Assembly (NCBI GenBank): GCA_045544955.1
Contig: JAZPZY010000023.1
Location: 1 to 15,872, forward strand
Origin: SIG701 sp045544955
Lineage (GTDB): Bacteria > Bacillota > Clostridia > Oscillospirales > CAG-272
Length of the DNA: 15,872 bases
Direction: 5' to 3'
Shown here piece by piece: positions 7,240 through 14,110 of this stretch (positions are counted from its first letter, which is position 1; each line of letters starts with the position of its first letter). The notes under the pieces were generated by a model. That model was not told where the DNA came from, did no database searches, and saw only the letters and a program-made list of their open reading frames with translations. Made by a program: the position numbers and the translations under genes.

Positions 7240-8385
7240 TCAGCCGATGGTCTCGGCGTACGTGCCCAAATATTTGAACTGCTCGCTGTCGGATTCCAGA
7301 CCGGAGATCAGTTCCAAAAGCTCCGGGGCGTAGGCGGAGGCTTCAATGTCGAAATAGAACATGAACTCAAATTCTTTTTCCGGAATGGGGCGGGACTCCA
7401 GCTTCAGAAGGTTCAGCCCCAAGGCGTTGATGCGGGAAAGCACGTTGTAAAGCGCGCCCGGTTTATGGGGTGTGACCAGCATAATGCTGGTGCGGTCCGC
7501 ACCGGGATAGATCTCCGGCGTGCGGGATACGCAGATGAACCGGGTGTAATTGTTGCTCTTGTCCTGTACGGAATCGGCCAGAATGGAAAGACCGTACAGA
7601 TCGGCGCAGGTGCGCGCGGACAAAGCGGCCACGTCACTCCGGTCGGACTGCGCCACCATCTGGGCGGCAACTGCCGTATTGGGGCAGACGGTGACTTTTA
7701 CGTTTTTCAGCGTCCTGAGGAAGGCGGCGCACTGGTCGATTGCCTGCTCGTGAGAGAAGATCTCTTTGATATCGCTGATCTTCGTGCCGGGCTTTGCCAG
7801 GAGATGATGCTCGATCTTAACCCGGATGGAACGGGTGATGTACAGATTATGATGCACCATCAGATCGTACACGCGCTTTACGGAGCCTGCCGTGCTGTTT
7901 TCGATGGGCAGAACGCCGTAGTCGCACATGCCGGATTCAATGGCGGCGAATACGCCGTCAAAGGTGCTGAAATACAAAATAGAAGGCAGTTTGAAGAGCT
8001 TGACGGCGGCAAGCTGGGAATAAGCACCCTCTACGCCCTGGCAGGCAACCCGTGCTTTCTCGGGGAAGAGCTTTTCGGTGGATTTCAGTGCGTTTTTGAT
8101 AATAGCGCCGTATTTGCTTTCCGCTGCCAGTTTCTTGTGCTGATAGGAGCGGCTGAGGGAAAGGATAGTGGAATAGAGAACCAGAGCGTATTCGTCCATT
8201 TCCTCTCCTGCCTTTTCGGCAATGCGTGCCAGCAGTTCTCTCTCCCGGGCGGTGTCCAGCACCGGCATGTGATTCTGCCGTTTGTATTCGGCAACGCCGC
8301 TGGATACCTCCATCCGCTTTATGAACAGACGGAGCAGATCCTCGTCGATCTGGTTGATTTCGTTTCTCAGTTCAGAAAGTTCCAT
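7240..8385 (-). CDS. pheA: Bifunctional chorismate mutase / prephenate dehydratase (P-protein)
   Basis: The 381-residue protein has three parts. Residues 1 to about 85 are an AroQ-type chorismate mutase (ELRNEINQIDEDLLRLFIKR at the N-terminus), turning chorismate into prephenate. About 110-285 is prephenate dehydratase with VLPIENSTAGSV (158-169) and the catalytic Thr in NNYTRF (278-283), making phenylpyruvate. About 298-375 is an ACT domain with GAL (310-312) and ESRP (330-333), motifs that bind Phe in the E. coli enzyme, so feedback inhibition by Phe is expected. It is the only chorismate mutase I see here and must also feed TyrA. Start ATG has GGGAGA about 9 nt upstream, 37 bp after aroC. 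Confidence 0.97.
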   Translation of the reverse strand: MELSELRNEINQIDEDLLRLFIKRMEVSSGVAEYKRQNHMPVLDTARERELLARIAEKAGEEMDEYALVLYSTILSLSRSYQHKKLAAESKYGAIIKNALKSTEKLFPEKARVACQGVEGAYSQLAAVKLFKLPSILYFSTFDGVFAAIESGMCDYGVLPIENSTAGSVKRVYDLMVHHNLYITRSIRVKIEHHLLAKPGTKISDIKEIFSHEQAIDQCAAFLRTLKNVKVTVCPNTAVAAQMVAQSDRSDVAALSARTCADLYGLSILADSVQDKSNNYTRFICVSRTPEIYPGADRTSIMLVTPHKPGALYNVLSRINALGLNLLKLESRPIPEKEFEFMFYFDIEASAYAPELLELISGLESDSEQFKYLGTYAETIG

Positions 8386-8422
8386 GATTATCGTCTCCCA
8401 ATTCGGTTATGAGTCAGATTTT

Positions 8423-9508
8423 TTATTCCGTAAGCAGCTGGGGATCCAGCAGTGCGTCCAGCACCGCAAGGGCGGCAACCGCTTCCATAACGGGTACGGC
8501 ACGTACGGCGATGCAGGGATCGTGTCTGCCGCCGATCAGCAGTTTCGTGTTTTCCATTCGGGAAAGGCTCACGCTGTCCTGCTCTCGGATAATGGAGGGG
8601 GTTGGTTTCATGGCACAGCGGAAGAGGAGAGGCATGCCGTTGGTCATGCCGCCCTGGATACCGCCGCTGTCGTTTTTTGTGGTGTAGATCCGCGTGCCGT
8701 CCGTCTGAAAGGGGTCGTTGGCACGGGACCCGCGCATTTTGGTGATGGCAAAGCCGGCACCGAATTCGATGCCTTTTACGCCCGGCACGCCGAACACCAG
8801 ATGGGAGATACGGTTTTCCATACCCCAGAACATATGCTCACCGAGTCCGCAGGGCAGTCCGATGACGGCACATTCCACGACGCCGCCCACGGAGTCGCCT
8901 TCCGAACGGGCGGTGAGGATCGTTTCCTTCATTTTTTCAGCCGCCGCTTCGGAGAGCACGGGAAAGTCGTGAGCAAGTACCGCGTCCATATCGGTACACG
9001 ATACGGTCATGGGATCAAAGGGGGTATCCTCAACCTCTCCCACGGTAGAAAGATGCGCACCGACGCGAATGCCCCGGCGGGCAAGAATCTGCAGTGCAAT
9101 GCCGCCGGCGATGCAGAGCGGAGCGGTAAGCCGGCCGGAGAAATGGCCGCCGCCGCGGAGGTCCACGGCGTGTCCGTATTTCTGGATGGCGGCAAAGTCC
9201 GCATGGGAGGGACGGGGCACGTCCGGGATCGAAGGGTAGTCACCGGAGCGTTGATTGGTATTGTAGATCACCGCTTCCAGCGTATCGCCGTCCAGTTTTC
9301 CCTCCGTGATGCCCGAGAGGAATACCGGTGCGTCCGGCTCTTTCCGCTGGGTGCCGAATTTGGTGGAACCAGGTGCCCGGCGTGCGAGAAATCCGGTAAG
9401 CACCTCATTATCCACCGATTCTCCGGCGGGCAGTCCCACGGCACGCACCCCGATCTTTTCATCGTGGGAGCCGCCGTATATTTCAAGATGAATATTTCTC
9501 AGAAACAT
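8423..9508 (-). CDS. aroC: Chorismate synthase (divergent motif variant)
   Basis: This FMN-dependent enzyme converts 5-enolpyruvylshikimate-3-phosphate to chorismate, the last common step. From the chosen ATG it has 361 residues, normal for the family. The motifs are recognisable but altered: YGGSHDEKIG (11-20) where most members have a GESHG-type motif, RPSHADF (99-105) with the second conserved His102, GGGHFSGRLTAP (119-130) where SSARET-type sequence is common, NDSGGIQGGMTNG (279-291) and RHDPC (328-332). Both active-site histidines (15 and 102) are present, so it is probably active. An open frame extends upstream to 9649, but GGAGG at 9521-9525 fits the ATG at 9508 (12 nt spacing) better than the ATG at 9520, which directly abuts it. 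The gene overlaps the aroA 3' end by 26 bp. Confidence 0.93.
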   Translation of the reverse strand: MFLRNIHLEIYGGSHDEKIGVRAVGLPAGESVDNEVLTGFLARRAPGSTKFGTQRKEPDAPVFLSGITEGKLDGDTLEAVIYNTNQRSGDYPSIPDVPRPSHADFAAIQKYGHAVDLRGGGHFSGRLTAPLCIAGGIALQILARRGIRVGAHLSTVGEVEDTPFDPMTVSCTDMDAVLAHDFPVLSEAAAEKMKETILTARSEGDSVGGVVECAVIGLPCGLGEHMFWGMENRISHLVFGVPGVKGIEFGAGFAITKMRGSRANDPFQTDGTRIYTTKNDSGGIQGGMTNGMPLLFRCAMKPTPSIIREQDSVSLSRMENTKLLIGGRHDPCIAVRAVPVMEAVAALAVLDALLDPQLLTE

Positions 9509-10790
9509 ATTTCGTTCCATCCTCCGTTTCTGTAAGGGTGCCGCCCAGAAGGCGGTAGTCGTCCGCAAATCCCTTATAGGATTTGGCAATGGACGAAGCA
9601 TCCGTGACCGAAACTGTACCGTTTGCCAGACGAGCGAGAAGGGAGGCACACATCACCATGCGGTGGTCCTTTCGGGAGGAGACGGTGCCGCCGCTGAGGG
9701 GCGTGCCGCCCCGGATGAGGAGGCGATCCTCCTCCGCCTTTGCGTGTCCGCCCAGCGTGTTCAGCATATCTTCAATGGCCGCCGCCCGGTCGCTTTCTTT
9801 CAGGCGAAGCCGGCGGATGCCGGTGATGACCGTTTCGCCTTCGGCTGCCGCTGCCACGGCGGACAGAACCGGAACCAGATCGGGAATCTGGGAGGCGTCA
9901 AAGGTGATCCCGTGCAGGGGGGCCGGCGATACGGTGACGGCACCGTTTTCCTCCGTGATCTTTGCTCCGAAATCCGAAAGGACCCGGAGGATCCGGCGGT
10001 CGCCCTGGGGGGAGTTTACGTCAAGGCCGGTGACGGTGACGGGCTGTTTGCCTATGGCACCGGCACAGAGCCACAGTGCCGCGTTGGACCAGTCTCCCTC
10101 TACGGCAACCATACCCGGTGAGTGGTAGGGGACGTCCCCGGCTTCATACCGCCGTCCGTCCGGCGATACGTGGGGGGCGGCACCGAACACGGCCATTGCC
10201 GCTTCGGTAATGCGGATGTAGTCGGCCGATTCCACGGTGTCCGTCAGCGTAAGGGATGATTTTGCCTTAAGAAGGGGCATGGCAAGCAAAAGACCGGTGA
10301 TAAACTGGGAGGAGACGTTGGCGGAGAGCACGTAATCGCCGGCCGTGATCTTCCCCCGTACCGTCAGCGGATCGGCGGTGGGATCGGCAGGAAGCACGGC
10401 CCCGTGCCGTCCAAGCTCCTCGTACAGAGGAGAGAGCGGCCGCTGTGCCAGCCGTCCTTTTCGGATAAACCGGGCGTCGGCACCCAGTGCCGCTGCCACG
10501 GGAAGCATAAAGCGAAGGGTGGATCCGCTTTCGCCGCAGTCAAGAACAGCGTCCGTCTGTACGCTTGTGATGGGATGAACGAGAAATCCTTCCTCTGTGC
10601 GGCGGATGTCCGCGCCCAGTGCGGTAAGCACCCGGGCGGTAGCGTCGATGTCCTCACTCGCAACGGGGCAAAGGATCTTGGTGGGGGCGTCTCCAAAGGC
10701 GGCACAGATAAGCAGCCGATGGGCGGCGGATTTGGAGGGGATGGCAGGCACCGTGCCGCCCGTGACGGGGGCGTCAAAGGTGAAGATCAT
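9483..10790 (-). CDS. aroA: 5-enolpyruvylshikimate-3-phosphate synthase (EPSP synthase)
   Basis: The 435-residue enzyme transfers the enolpyruvyl group of PEP to shikimate-3-phosphate, step six. Family motifs are PSKSAAHR (18-25, with Lys20, Ser21 and Arg25 at the substrate site), CGESGSTLRF (85-94), SANVSSQFITGLL (156-168), IPDLVP (302-307, catalytic Asp304), RLRLKESDR (327-335) and SRKDHRMVM (372-380). The glycine loop reads ESGSTLR, close to the common N-S/A-G-T-x-R form; I cannot assign a glyphosate-sensitivity class by eye. The start at 10790 is chosen over an upstream in-frame ATG (10850) because GGAGG lies 6 nt before it and because the sequence from MIFTFDAP fits the family. The start overlaps the aroB stop as ATGA, a sign of translational coupling. 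Confidence 0.97.
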   Translation of the reverse strand: MIFTFDAPVTGGTVPAIPSKSAAHRLLICAAFGDAPTKILCPVASEDIDATARVLTALGADIRRTEEGFLVHPITSVQTDAVLDCGESGSTLRFMLPVAAALGADARFIRKGRLAQRPLSPLYEELGRHGAVLPADPTADPLTVRGKITAGDYVLSANVSSQFITGLLLAMPLLKAKSSLTLTDTVESADYIRITEAAMAVFGAAPHVSPDGRRYEAGDVPYHSPGMVAVEGDWSNAALWLCAGAIGKQPVTVTGLDVNSPQGDRRILRVLSDFGAKITEENGAVTVSPAPLHGITFDASQIPDLVPVLSAVAAAAEGETVITGIRRLRLKESDRAAAIEDMLNTLGGHAKAEEDRLLIRGGTPLSGGTVSSRKDHRMVMCASLLARLANGTVSVTDASSIAKSYKGFADDYRLLGGTLTETEDGTKYVSEKYSS

Positions 10791-11839
10791 ACCGTGCCTC
10801 CTCTGAGAAAGGCGGGCATTTCCGTAACGGGCAGGCGGTGCAGTACGCACTTGCCGATTTTCTCCGGCAGTACCAGATCAATGGCGGCACCTTCCCGTTT
10901 TTTGTCCCGCAGTGCGGTGTCGATCAGCTCCTGTGCGGGGTAGGGTGATGCGTCCGGCAGTCCGTACAGTCGTACCAGATCGGCGATCTCTTCAATGACG
11001 CCGGCATCGCACAGCCCCCGTGCATGAGCAAAACGGGCGGCGATCACCATGCCGGCCGCAACGCCGTGTCCGTGGAGCATGGTGAAATGGGCCCGGGCTT
11101 CTATGGCGTGTCCGGCGGTGTGTCCGAAATTGAGCAGCTTGCGTACACCCCGGTCTTCCTCGTCTGCCGCTACGATCTCTGCCTTCATGGCAACGCAGCG
11201 GCGGATGATCTCTTCCATAGGAAGATCGTCCTTTGCTTTTAGAAGATCAAACAGGGCACGGTCGCCGATGACGCCGTATTTGATGACCTCTGCCATGCCG
11301 TCCGCAAAAACCTCCGGCGGCAAGGTGGAAAGCGTGCCCGGATCGCAGAGCACCAGCGACGGGTGATGAAAAGCACCGCACAGGTTTTTGCCGGCGTCAA
11401 GGTCAATGGCGGTCTTGCCGCCTACAGAGGAGTCCACCATGGCAAGAAGCGTGGTGGGAATACCTACGTATTTTACGCCCCGGAGATAGGAGGCAGCGGC
11501 AAAGCCGGTGAGATCGCCCACCACGCCGCCGCCCAAGGCACAGAGCATATCCGTGCGGGTAAAAGCGTTTTCCGCCAGCGTATTGAGCAGAGAAAGCCAG
11601 TTTTGCGCGTTTTTGGATGCTTCCCCGTGGGGAATTACGAATTTGGAAACGGCGTATCCGTCCGCTTTCAGAGAATCTTCCAAAGCGGCGGCGTACAAAG
11701 CGTCCACCGTGTCGTCGGTGACGACCATGATCCGTCCGTCGCCCAGCGTTTTTCGGATCTCCTCACCGGCCGTTTTCAAAATTCCGTCTGCAATGCGTAC
11801 GTCGTACGCCCTTTTGGCGTGTACCGAAACTGTCTGCAT
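10787..11839 (-). CDS. aroB: 3-dehydroquinate synthase
   Basis: This 350-residue NAD- and divalent-metal-dependent enzyme cyclises DAHP to 3-dehydroquinate, step two. The NAD-binding part shows PHGEASKN (70-77), ALGGGVVGDLTGF (101-113), GIPTTLLAMVDSSVGGKTAI (126-145) and the lysines around GKNLCGAFHHP (150-160). The metal ligands expected in the family are seen as Glu184 in GMAEVIKYG, His240 in LNFGHTAGHA and His256 in LHGHGV. Length and motif order are normal. It starts at ATG 28 nt after the tyrA stop, with AGGAAG about 10 nt upstream, a modest ribosome binding site. It overlaps aroA by 4 bp. Confidence 0.98.
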   Translation of the reverse strand: MQTVSVHAKRAYDVRIADGILKTAGEEIRKTLGDGRIMVVTDDTVDALYAAALEDSLKADGYAVSKFVIPHGEASKNAQNWLSLLNTLAENAFTRTDMLCALGGGVVGDLTGFAAASYLRGVKYVGIPTTLLAMVDSSVGGKTAIDLDAGKNLCGAFHHPSLVLCDPGTLSTLPPEVFADGMAEVIKYGVIGDRALFDLLKAKDDLPMEEIIRRCVAMKAEIVAADEEDRGVRKLLNFGHTAGHAIEARAHFTMLHGHGVAAGMVIAARFAHARGLCDAGVIEEIADLVRLYGLPDASPYPAQELIDTALRDKKREGAAIDLVLPEKIGKCVLHRLPVTEMPAFLRGGTV

Positions 11840-11867
11840 ATCGTTTTTCTTCCTATGTTATAATGTG

Positions 11868-12704
11868 TTATTTTCCGTCGATCTCTTCCTTGCGGATCCG
11901 TCCGTCCCGGAGCAGAGCACGCACCGTATCGCTGTCGCCGGCGGCGATGGCGTCCCGGTATTTTGTCAACTCCCCGATGAGCGTGGTGAGCTCATCGGCA
12001 AGAAATTCCTTGTTCTCCACGAACAGCATGGTCCACATTTCCTCGTTCAGTTTAGCCACCCGGGTCAGATCCTTGTAGGAGCCGGCGGAAAATCCGCTGT
12101 GGATCTTTGCCGTGGGACTTTTTACGTATGCATTGGATACCACGTGGGCAAGCTGGGAGGTGAAAGCGATCACTTCGTCGTGCTGTGAAGCGGTGGTCAC
12201 GGAGAACCTGCCGAACTGCGCCGGCGCAAGGAGATTTTTGATGCGGTCAAGAAGGAAAATATCGTCCCGGCGGGGCGGCACGATCACCATGGGCGCTCCC
12301 CGGAACAGACCGGCGTCCGAATACTTGAAGCCGGAATACTGCCGCCCTGCCATGGGATGTCCGCCCACGAAGGTGAATCCGTATTCTGCCGCCAGTGCAA
12401 ATCCCGCCTCGCACACGGTTCTCTTGGTGCCGCACAAATCGATCACTACGGCGTCCGTCCGGATACGTGCCGCGATACTTTGTAGATAAGAAATAGCGGC
12501 GGTGGGATAGAGCGCGATCAGAAGAAGATCACATTCCGAAATGCGTTCTTCCGTAAGCTCTCCGTCCACGGCGTTTACCAGCCGGGCGTACTCCAGGGTG
12601 GGATGATCCCTGTCTGCCCCCAGCACGGTGCAGTCACTGTTTTTCTTGTATGCTTTTGCCATGGAGCCGCCGATCAGCCCAAGGCCCACGATACCTACCG
12701 TCAT
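11868..12704 (-). CDS. tyrA: Prephenate dehydrogenase
   Basis: The 278-residue enzyme oxidatively decarboxylates prephenate to 4-hydroxyphenylpyruvate, the first step of the Tyr branch. It has an N-terminal Rossmann motif GIVGLGLIGGS (4-14), DLCGTK (89-94), GGHPMAG (114-120), FTSQLAHVVS (181-190) with the conserved His187, and KDLTRVA (211-217). It stops after the dehydrogenase domain: there is no chorismate mutase domain and no C-terminal ACT domain, although many Gram-positive TyrA proteins have the latter. Direct Tyr feedback may thus be weak or use another site. The start at 12704 is preferred to the ATG at 12752 because GGGAGG lies 10 nt before it and the Rossmann fold begins at once; the longer form would overlap aroF. 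Confidence 0.95.
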   Translation of the reverse strand: MTVGIVGLGLIGGSMAKAYKKNSDCTVLGADRDHPTLEYARLVNAVDGELTEERISECDLLLIALYPTAAISYLQSIAARIRTDAVVIDLCGTKRTVCEAGFALAAEYGFTFVGGHPMAGRQYSGFKYSDAGLFRGAPMVIVPPRRDDIFLLDRIKNLLAPAQFGRFSVTTASQHDEVIAFTSQLAHVVSNAYVKSPTAKIHSGFSAGSYKDLTRVAKLNEEMWTMLFVENKEFLADELTTLIGELTKYRDAIAAGDSDTVRALLRDGRIRKEEIDGK

Positions 12705-12732
12705 ACTATATTTGCCTCCCGGAATGATTGAT

Positions 12733-13737
12733 TCAGCCGCGGACTGCCGCAAGAATACCCTGCACGCCCTTCGTTACCTCGCCGAACTGTGCCGGCGTCA
12801 AAGCCTGCGGGCCGTCGCAGAGAGCGTGTGCAGGATCGTTATGCACCTCGATCATCAGACCGTGTGCACCGGCGGCTGCGGCGGCAAAGGACATGGATTT
12901 TACGTATTTGGCAACGCCGGTGGCGTGGCTGGGGTCTACGATAACGGGCAGATGGGACAACTCCCGGATCACTGATACGGCGGCAAGATCCAGCGTGTTG
13001 CGGGTGTAGGTTTCAAAGGTGCGGATGCCGCGTTCACAGAGGATGATGTTCTCGTTGCCGCCGGCCATAATGTATTCAGCACTCATCAGCAGCTCTTTTA
13101 TGGTGTTGGCCAGTCCGCGCTTCAGAAGAACGGTCTTTTTCGTTTTGCCCAGTTCCTTCAGAAGCTCGAAGTTCTGCATGTTCCGGGCCCCTACCTGGAT
13201 CACGTCCACGTCCTCAAACAGGGGCAGATGATTAGCGTTCATGATTTCGGAAACGATGGGAAGACCGGTTTCCTTTTTGGCAAGGAGAAGAAGCTCCAGC
13301 CCTTCCGCCTTCAGTCCCTGGAAATCGTAGGGAGAGGTGCGGGGCTTGAAGGCACCGCCGCGGAGCATGGTGGCACCAAGTGCCTTTACGTCTTTGGCAA
13401 TGGAGAAGATCTGTTCTTCGCTTTCTACGGAGCAGGGGCCGGCCATAAAAGCGAACGTATCGCCGCCCACGGTGGTGCTGCCGGCCGTGATCACGGAATT
13501 GTCCGGATGGAATTTGCGGCTTGCCTGCTTGAAGGGCTCACTGATACGTGTGACCGTTTCCACGATCTCCAGACCGCTGAGCAGATCCTCGTCGATCTTG
13601 CCCGTGTCGCCTATCAGACCGAGAACGGTCTGATAATGGCCGCGGGAGACGTGCACGTCCAGCCCGACGGATCTGATCCATTCGATAATGCCTTCTATCT
13701 GCTGCTCGGTGGCGGTATTCTTCAAAACTGCGATCAT
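12733..13737 (-). CDS. aroF: DAHP synthase, type I-beta with N-terminal regulatory domain
   Basis: The 334-residue enzyme condenses PEP with erythrose-4-phosphate to DAHP, the entry step of the pathway. Residues 1 to about 70 form a small ferredoxin-like (ACT/FERM-type) domain, as in the Thermotoga enzyme, where Phe and Tyr bind and inhibit. The barrel follows with GPCSVES (100-106, metal ligand Cys102), RGGAFKPRTSPY (126-137), QVGARNMQN (181-189), LLKRG (204-208), ERGIRTFE (235-242), DPSHATG (268-274, His271) and MIEVH (295-299). The start is ATG with AAAGGAGA 8 nt upstream. It is the first structural gene of the operon and directly follows the Phe/Tyr-rich attenuator, so the entry step appears to be controlled both by transcription and, by family analogy, by feedback. 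The symbol follows common use; strains differ in naming. Confidence 0.97.
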   Translation of the reverse strand: MIAVLKNTATEQQIEGIIEWIRSVGLDVHVSRGHYQTVLGLIGDTGKIDEDLLSGLEIVETVTRISEPFKQASRKFHPDNSVITAGSTTVGGDTFAFMAGPCSVESEEQIFSIAKDVKALGATMLRGGAFKPRTSPYDFQGLKAEGLELLLLAKKETGLPIVSEIMNANHLPLFEDVDVIQVGARNMQNFELLKELGKTKKTVLLKRGLANTIKELLMSAEYIMAGGNENIILCERGIRTFETYTRNTLDLAAVSVIRELSHLPVIVDPSHATGVAKYVKSMSFAAAAAGAHGLMIEVHNDPAHALCDGPQALTPAQFGEVTKGVQGILAAVRG

Positions 13738-13778
13738 GGTAATAATCTCCTTTGATATATAAAAATAAACGGATAGTG

Positions 13779-13816
13779 AATAAAAATAAGCCTCACAGTG
13801 TTTTCACTGTGAGGCT
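13779..13816 (-). terminator. Intrinsic terminator in the aroF leader (attenuator)
   Basis: On the minus strand a perfect 12-bp stem, AGCCTCACAGTG (13816-13805) with CACTGTGAGGCT (13800-13789), encloses an AAAA loop and is followed by TATTTTTATT. It lies between the leader peptide and aroF, about 175 nt after the predicted transcription start and 41 nt before the aroF ATG. Termination here would stop the whole aromatic operon. The U-tract is broken by two A residues, so readthrough may be considerable. Confidence 0.88.
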
Positions 13817-13913
13817 GTAAAAGTTCCGCAGTAATACGAAACGCGGCCATTTATTCGCAGCAAAAAGCACTTTTACTCTGTTACGCAGTCAGTAAACGTA
13901 AAAAAGTAAAAGT
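13817..13913 (-). promoter_or_regulatory. Alternative pairing segments of the attenuator
   Basis: In the leader RNA, segment 1 ACUUUUACU (13913-13905, inside the Tyr and Phe codons) is fully complementary to segment 2 AGUAAAAGU (13877-13869, at the leader stop codon). Segment 2 minus its first base can instead pair with segment 3 ACUUUUAC (13824-13817), which abuts the terminator stem. A ribosome stalled on Tyr/Phe codons would mask segment 1 and free segment 2. A second possible helix, UUUACUG (13896-13890) with CAGUGAA (13809-13803, one G-U pair), would invade the terminator 5' arm. CCGC (13846-13843) and GCGG (13829-13826) can also pair. Which fold wins is inference. Confidence 0.65.
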
Positions 13914-13944
13914 AATAATATGCAAATGCGAACAGGTTAGCCAT
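13873..13944 (-). CDS. Phe/Tyr-rich leader peptide of the aromatic operon
   Basis: A 23-codon reading frame runs from ATG at 13944 to TAA at 13873. Its residues 1-4 are MANL, 5-17 are FAFAYYYFYFFTF and 18-23 are TDCVTE. It holds six Phe and four Tyr; ten of the thirteen residues 5-17 are aromatic. AAGGAG (13962-13957) lies 12 nt upstream, and the predicted transcription start is near 13990, so the peptide begins about 46 nt into the RNA. This is the hallmark of a ribosome-mediated attenuator such as the E. coli pheA leader, in which scarce charged tRNA stalls the ribosome and changes RNA folding. Here both Phe and Tyr would be sensed, matching an operon that makes precursors of both. There are no Trp codons. 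The peptide itself probably has no other role. Confidence 0.92.
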   Translation of the reverse strand: MANLFAFAYYYFYFFTFTDCVTE

Positions 13945-13996
13945 GCTATTACGTATCTCCTTCGGTGAGTAATTATGCAAAAATATTTACGGGTTA

Positions 13997-14025
13997 ATTA
14001 TAGCACTGCGTCTATTCCTTGTCAA
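13997..14025 (-). promoter_or_regulatory. Consensus sigma-A promoter of the aromatic operon
   Basis: On the minus strand the -35 box is TTGACA (14020-14025) and the -10 box is TATAAT (13997-14002), with a 17-bp spacer, a full match to the housekeeping consensus. Transcription should begin near 13990. A promoter this strong fits control by premature termination in the leader, since initiation need not be limiting. Confidence 0.93.
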
Positions 14026-14073
14026 TACTTTTTTTCATTTTTTCAAAAATCAAAAAATTCCTGTGCATCCCGA
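14026..14073. promoter_or_regulatory. A/T-tract spacer between divergent promoters
   Basis: The 48 bp between the two outward-facing -35 boxes are mostly runs of T and A (for example TTTTTTTCATTTTTTC and CAAAAAATTC). A-tracts just upstream of -35 boxes commonly act as UP elements that bind the RNA polymerase alpha subunit. Each promoter has such a tract next to it. No other palindromic site is obvious in this stretch. Confidence 0.5.
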
Positions 14074-14102
14074 TTGACAAATGGGCATACTTATGATATA
14101 CT
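14074..14102 (+). promoter_or_regulatory. Extended -10 promoter of the acyl-CoA synthetase gene
   Basis: The -35 box TTGACA (14074-14079) and -10 box TATACT (14097-14102) are separated by 17 bp, with TG one base before the -10 box (14094-14095), an extended -10 element. Transcription would begin near 14109, giving a leader of about 70 nt. The first transcribed bases run straight into the palindrome at 14111-14125. Confidence 0.88.
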
Positions 14103-14110
14103 GGTGTAAA

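Noticed and set aside
13825..13860. Possible T-box riboswitch in the aroF leader, because AAATGGCCGCG loosely resembles the T-box core.
   Set aside because: The T-box core AGGGTGGNACCGCG is not matched well, no stem I specifier architecture is evident, and the Phe/Tyr leader peptide with its ribosome binding site explains the leader better.
14092..14097. TATGAT as the -10 box of the acyl-CoA synthetase promoter.
   Set aside because: The spacing from TTGACA would be only 12 bp. TATACT at 14097-14102 gives 17 bp with an extended TG.
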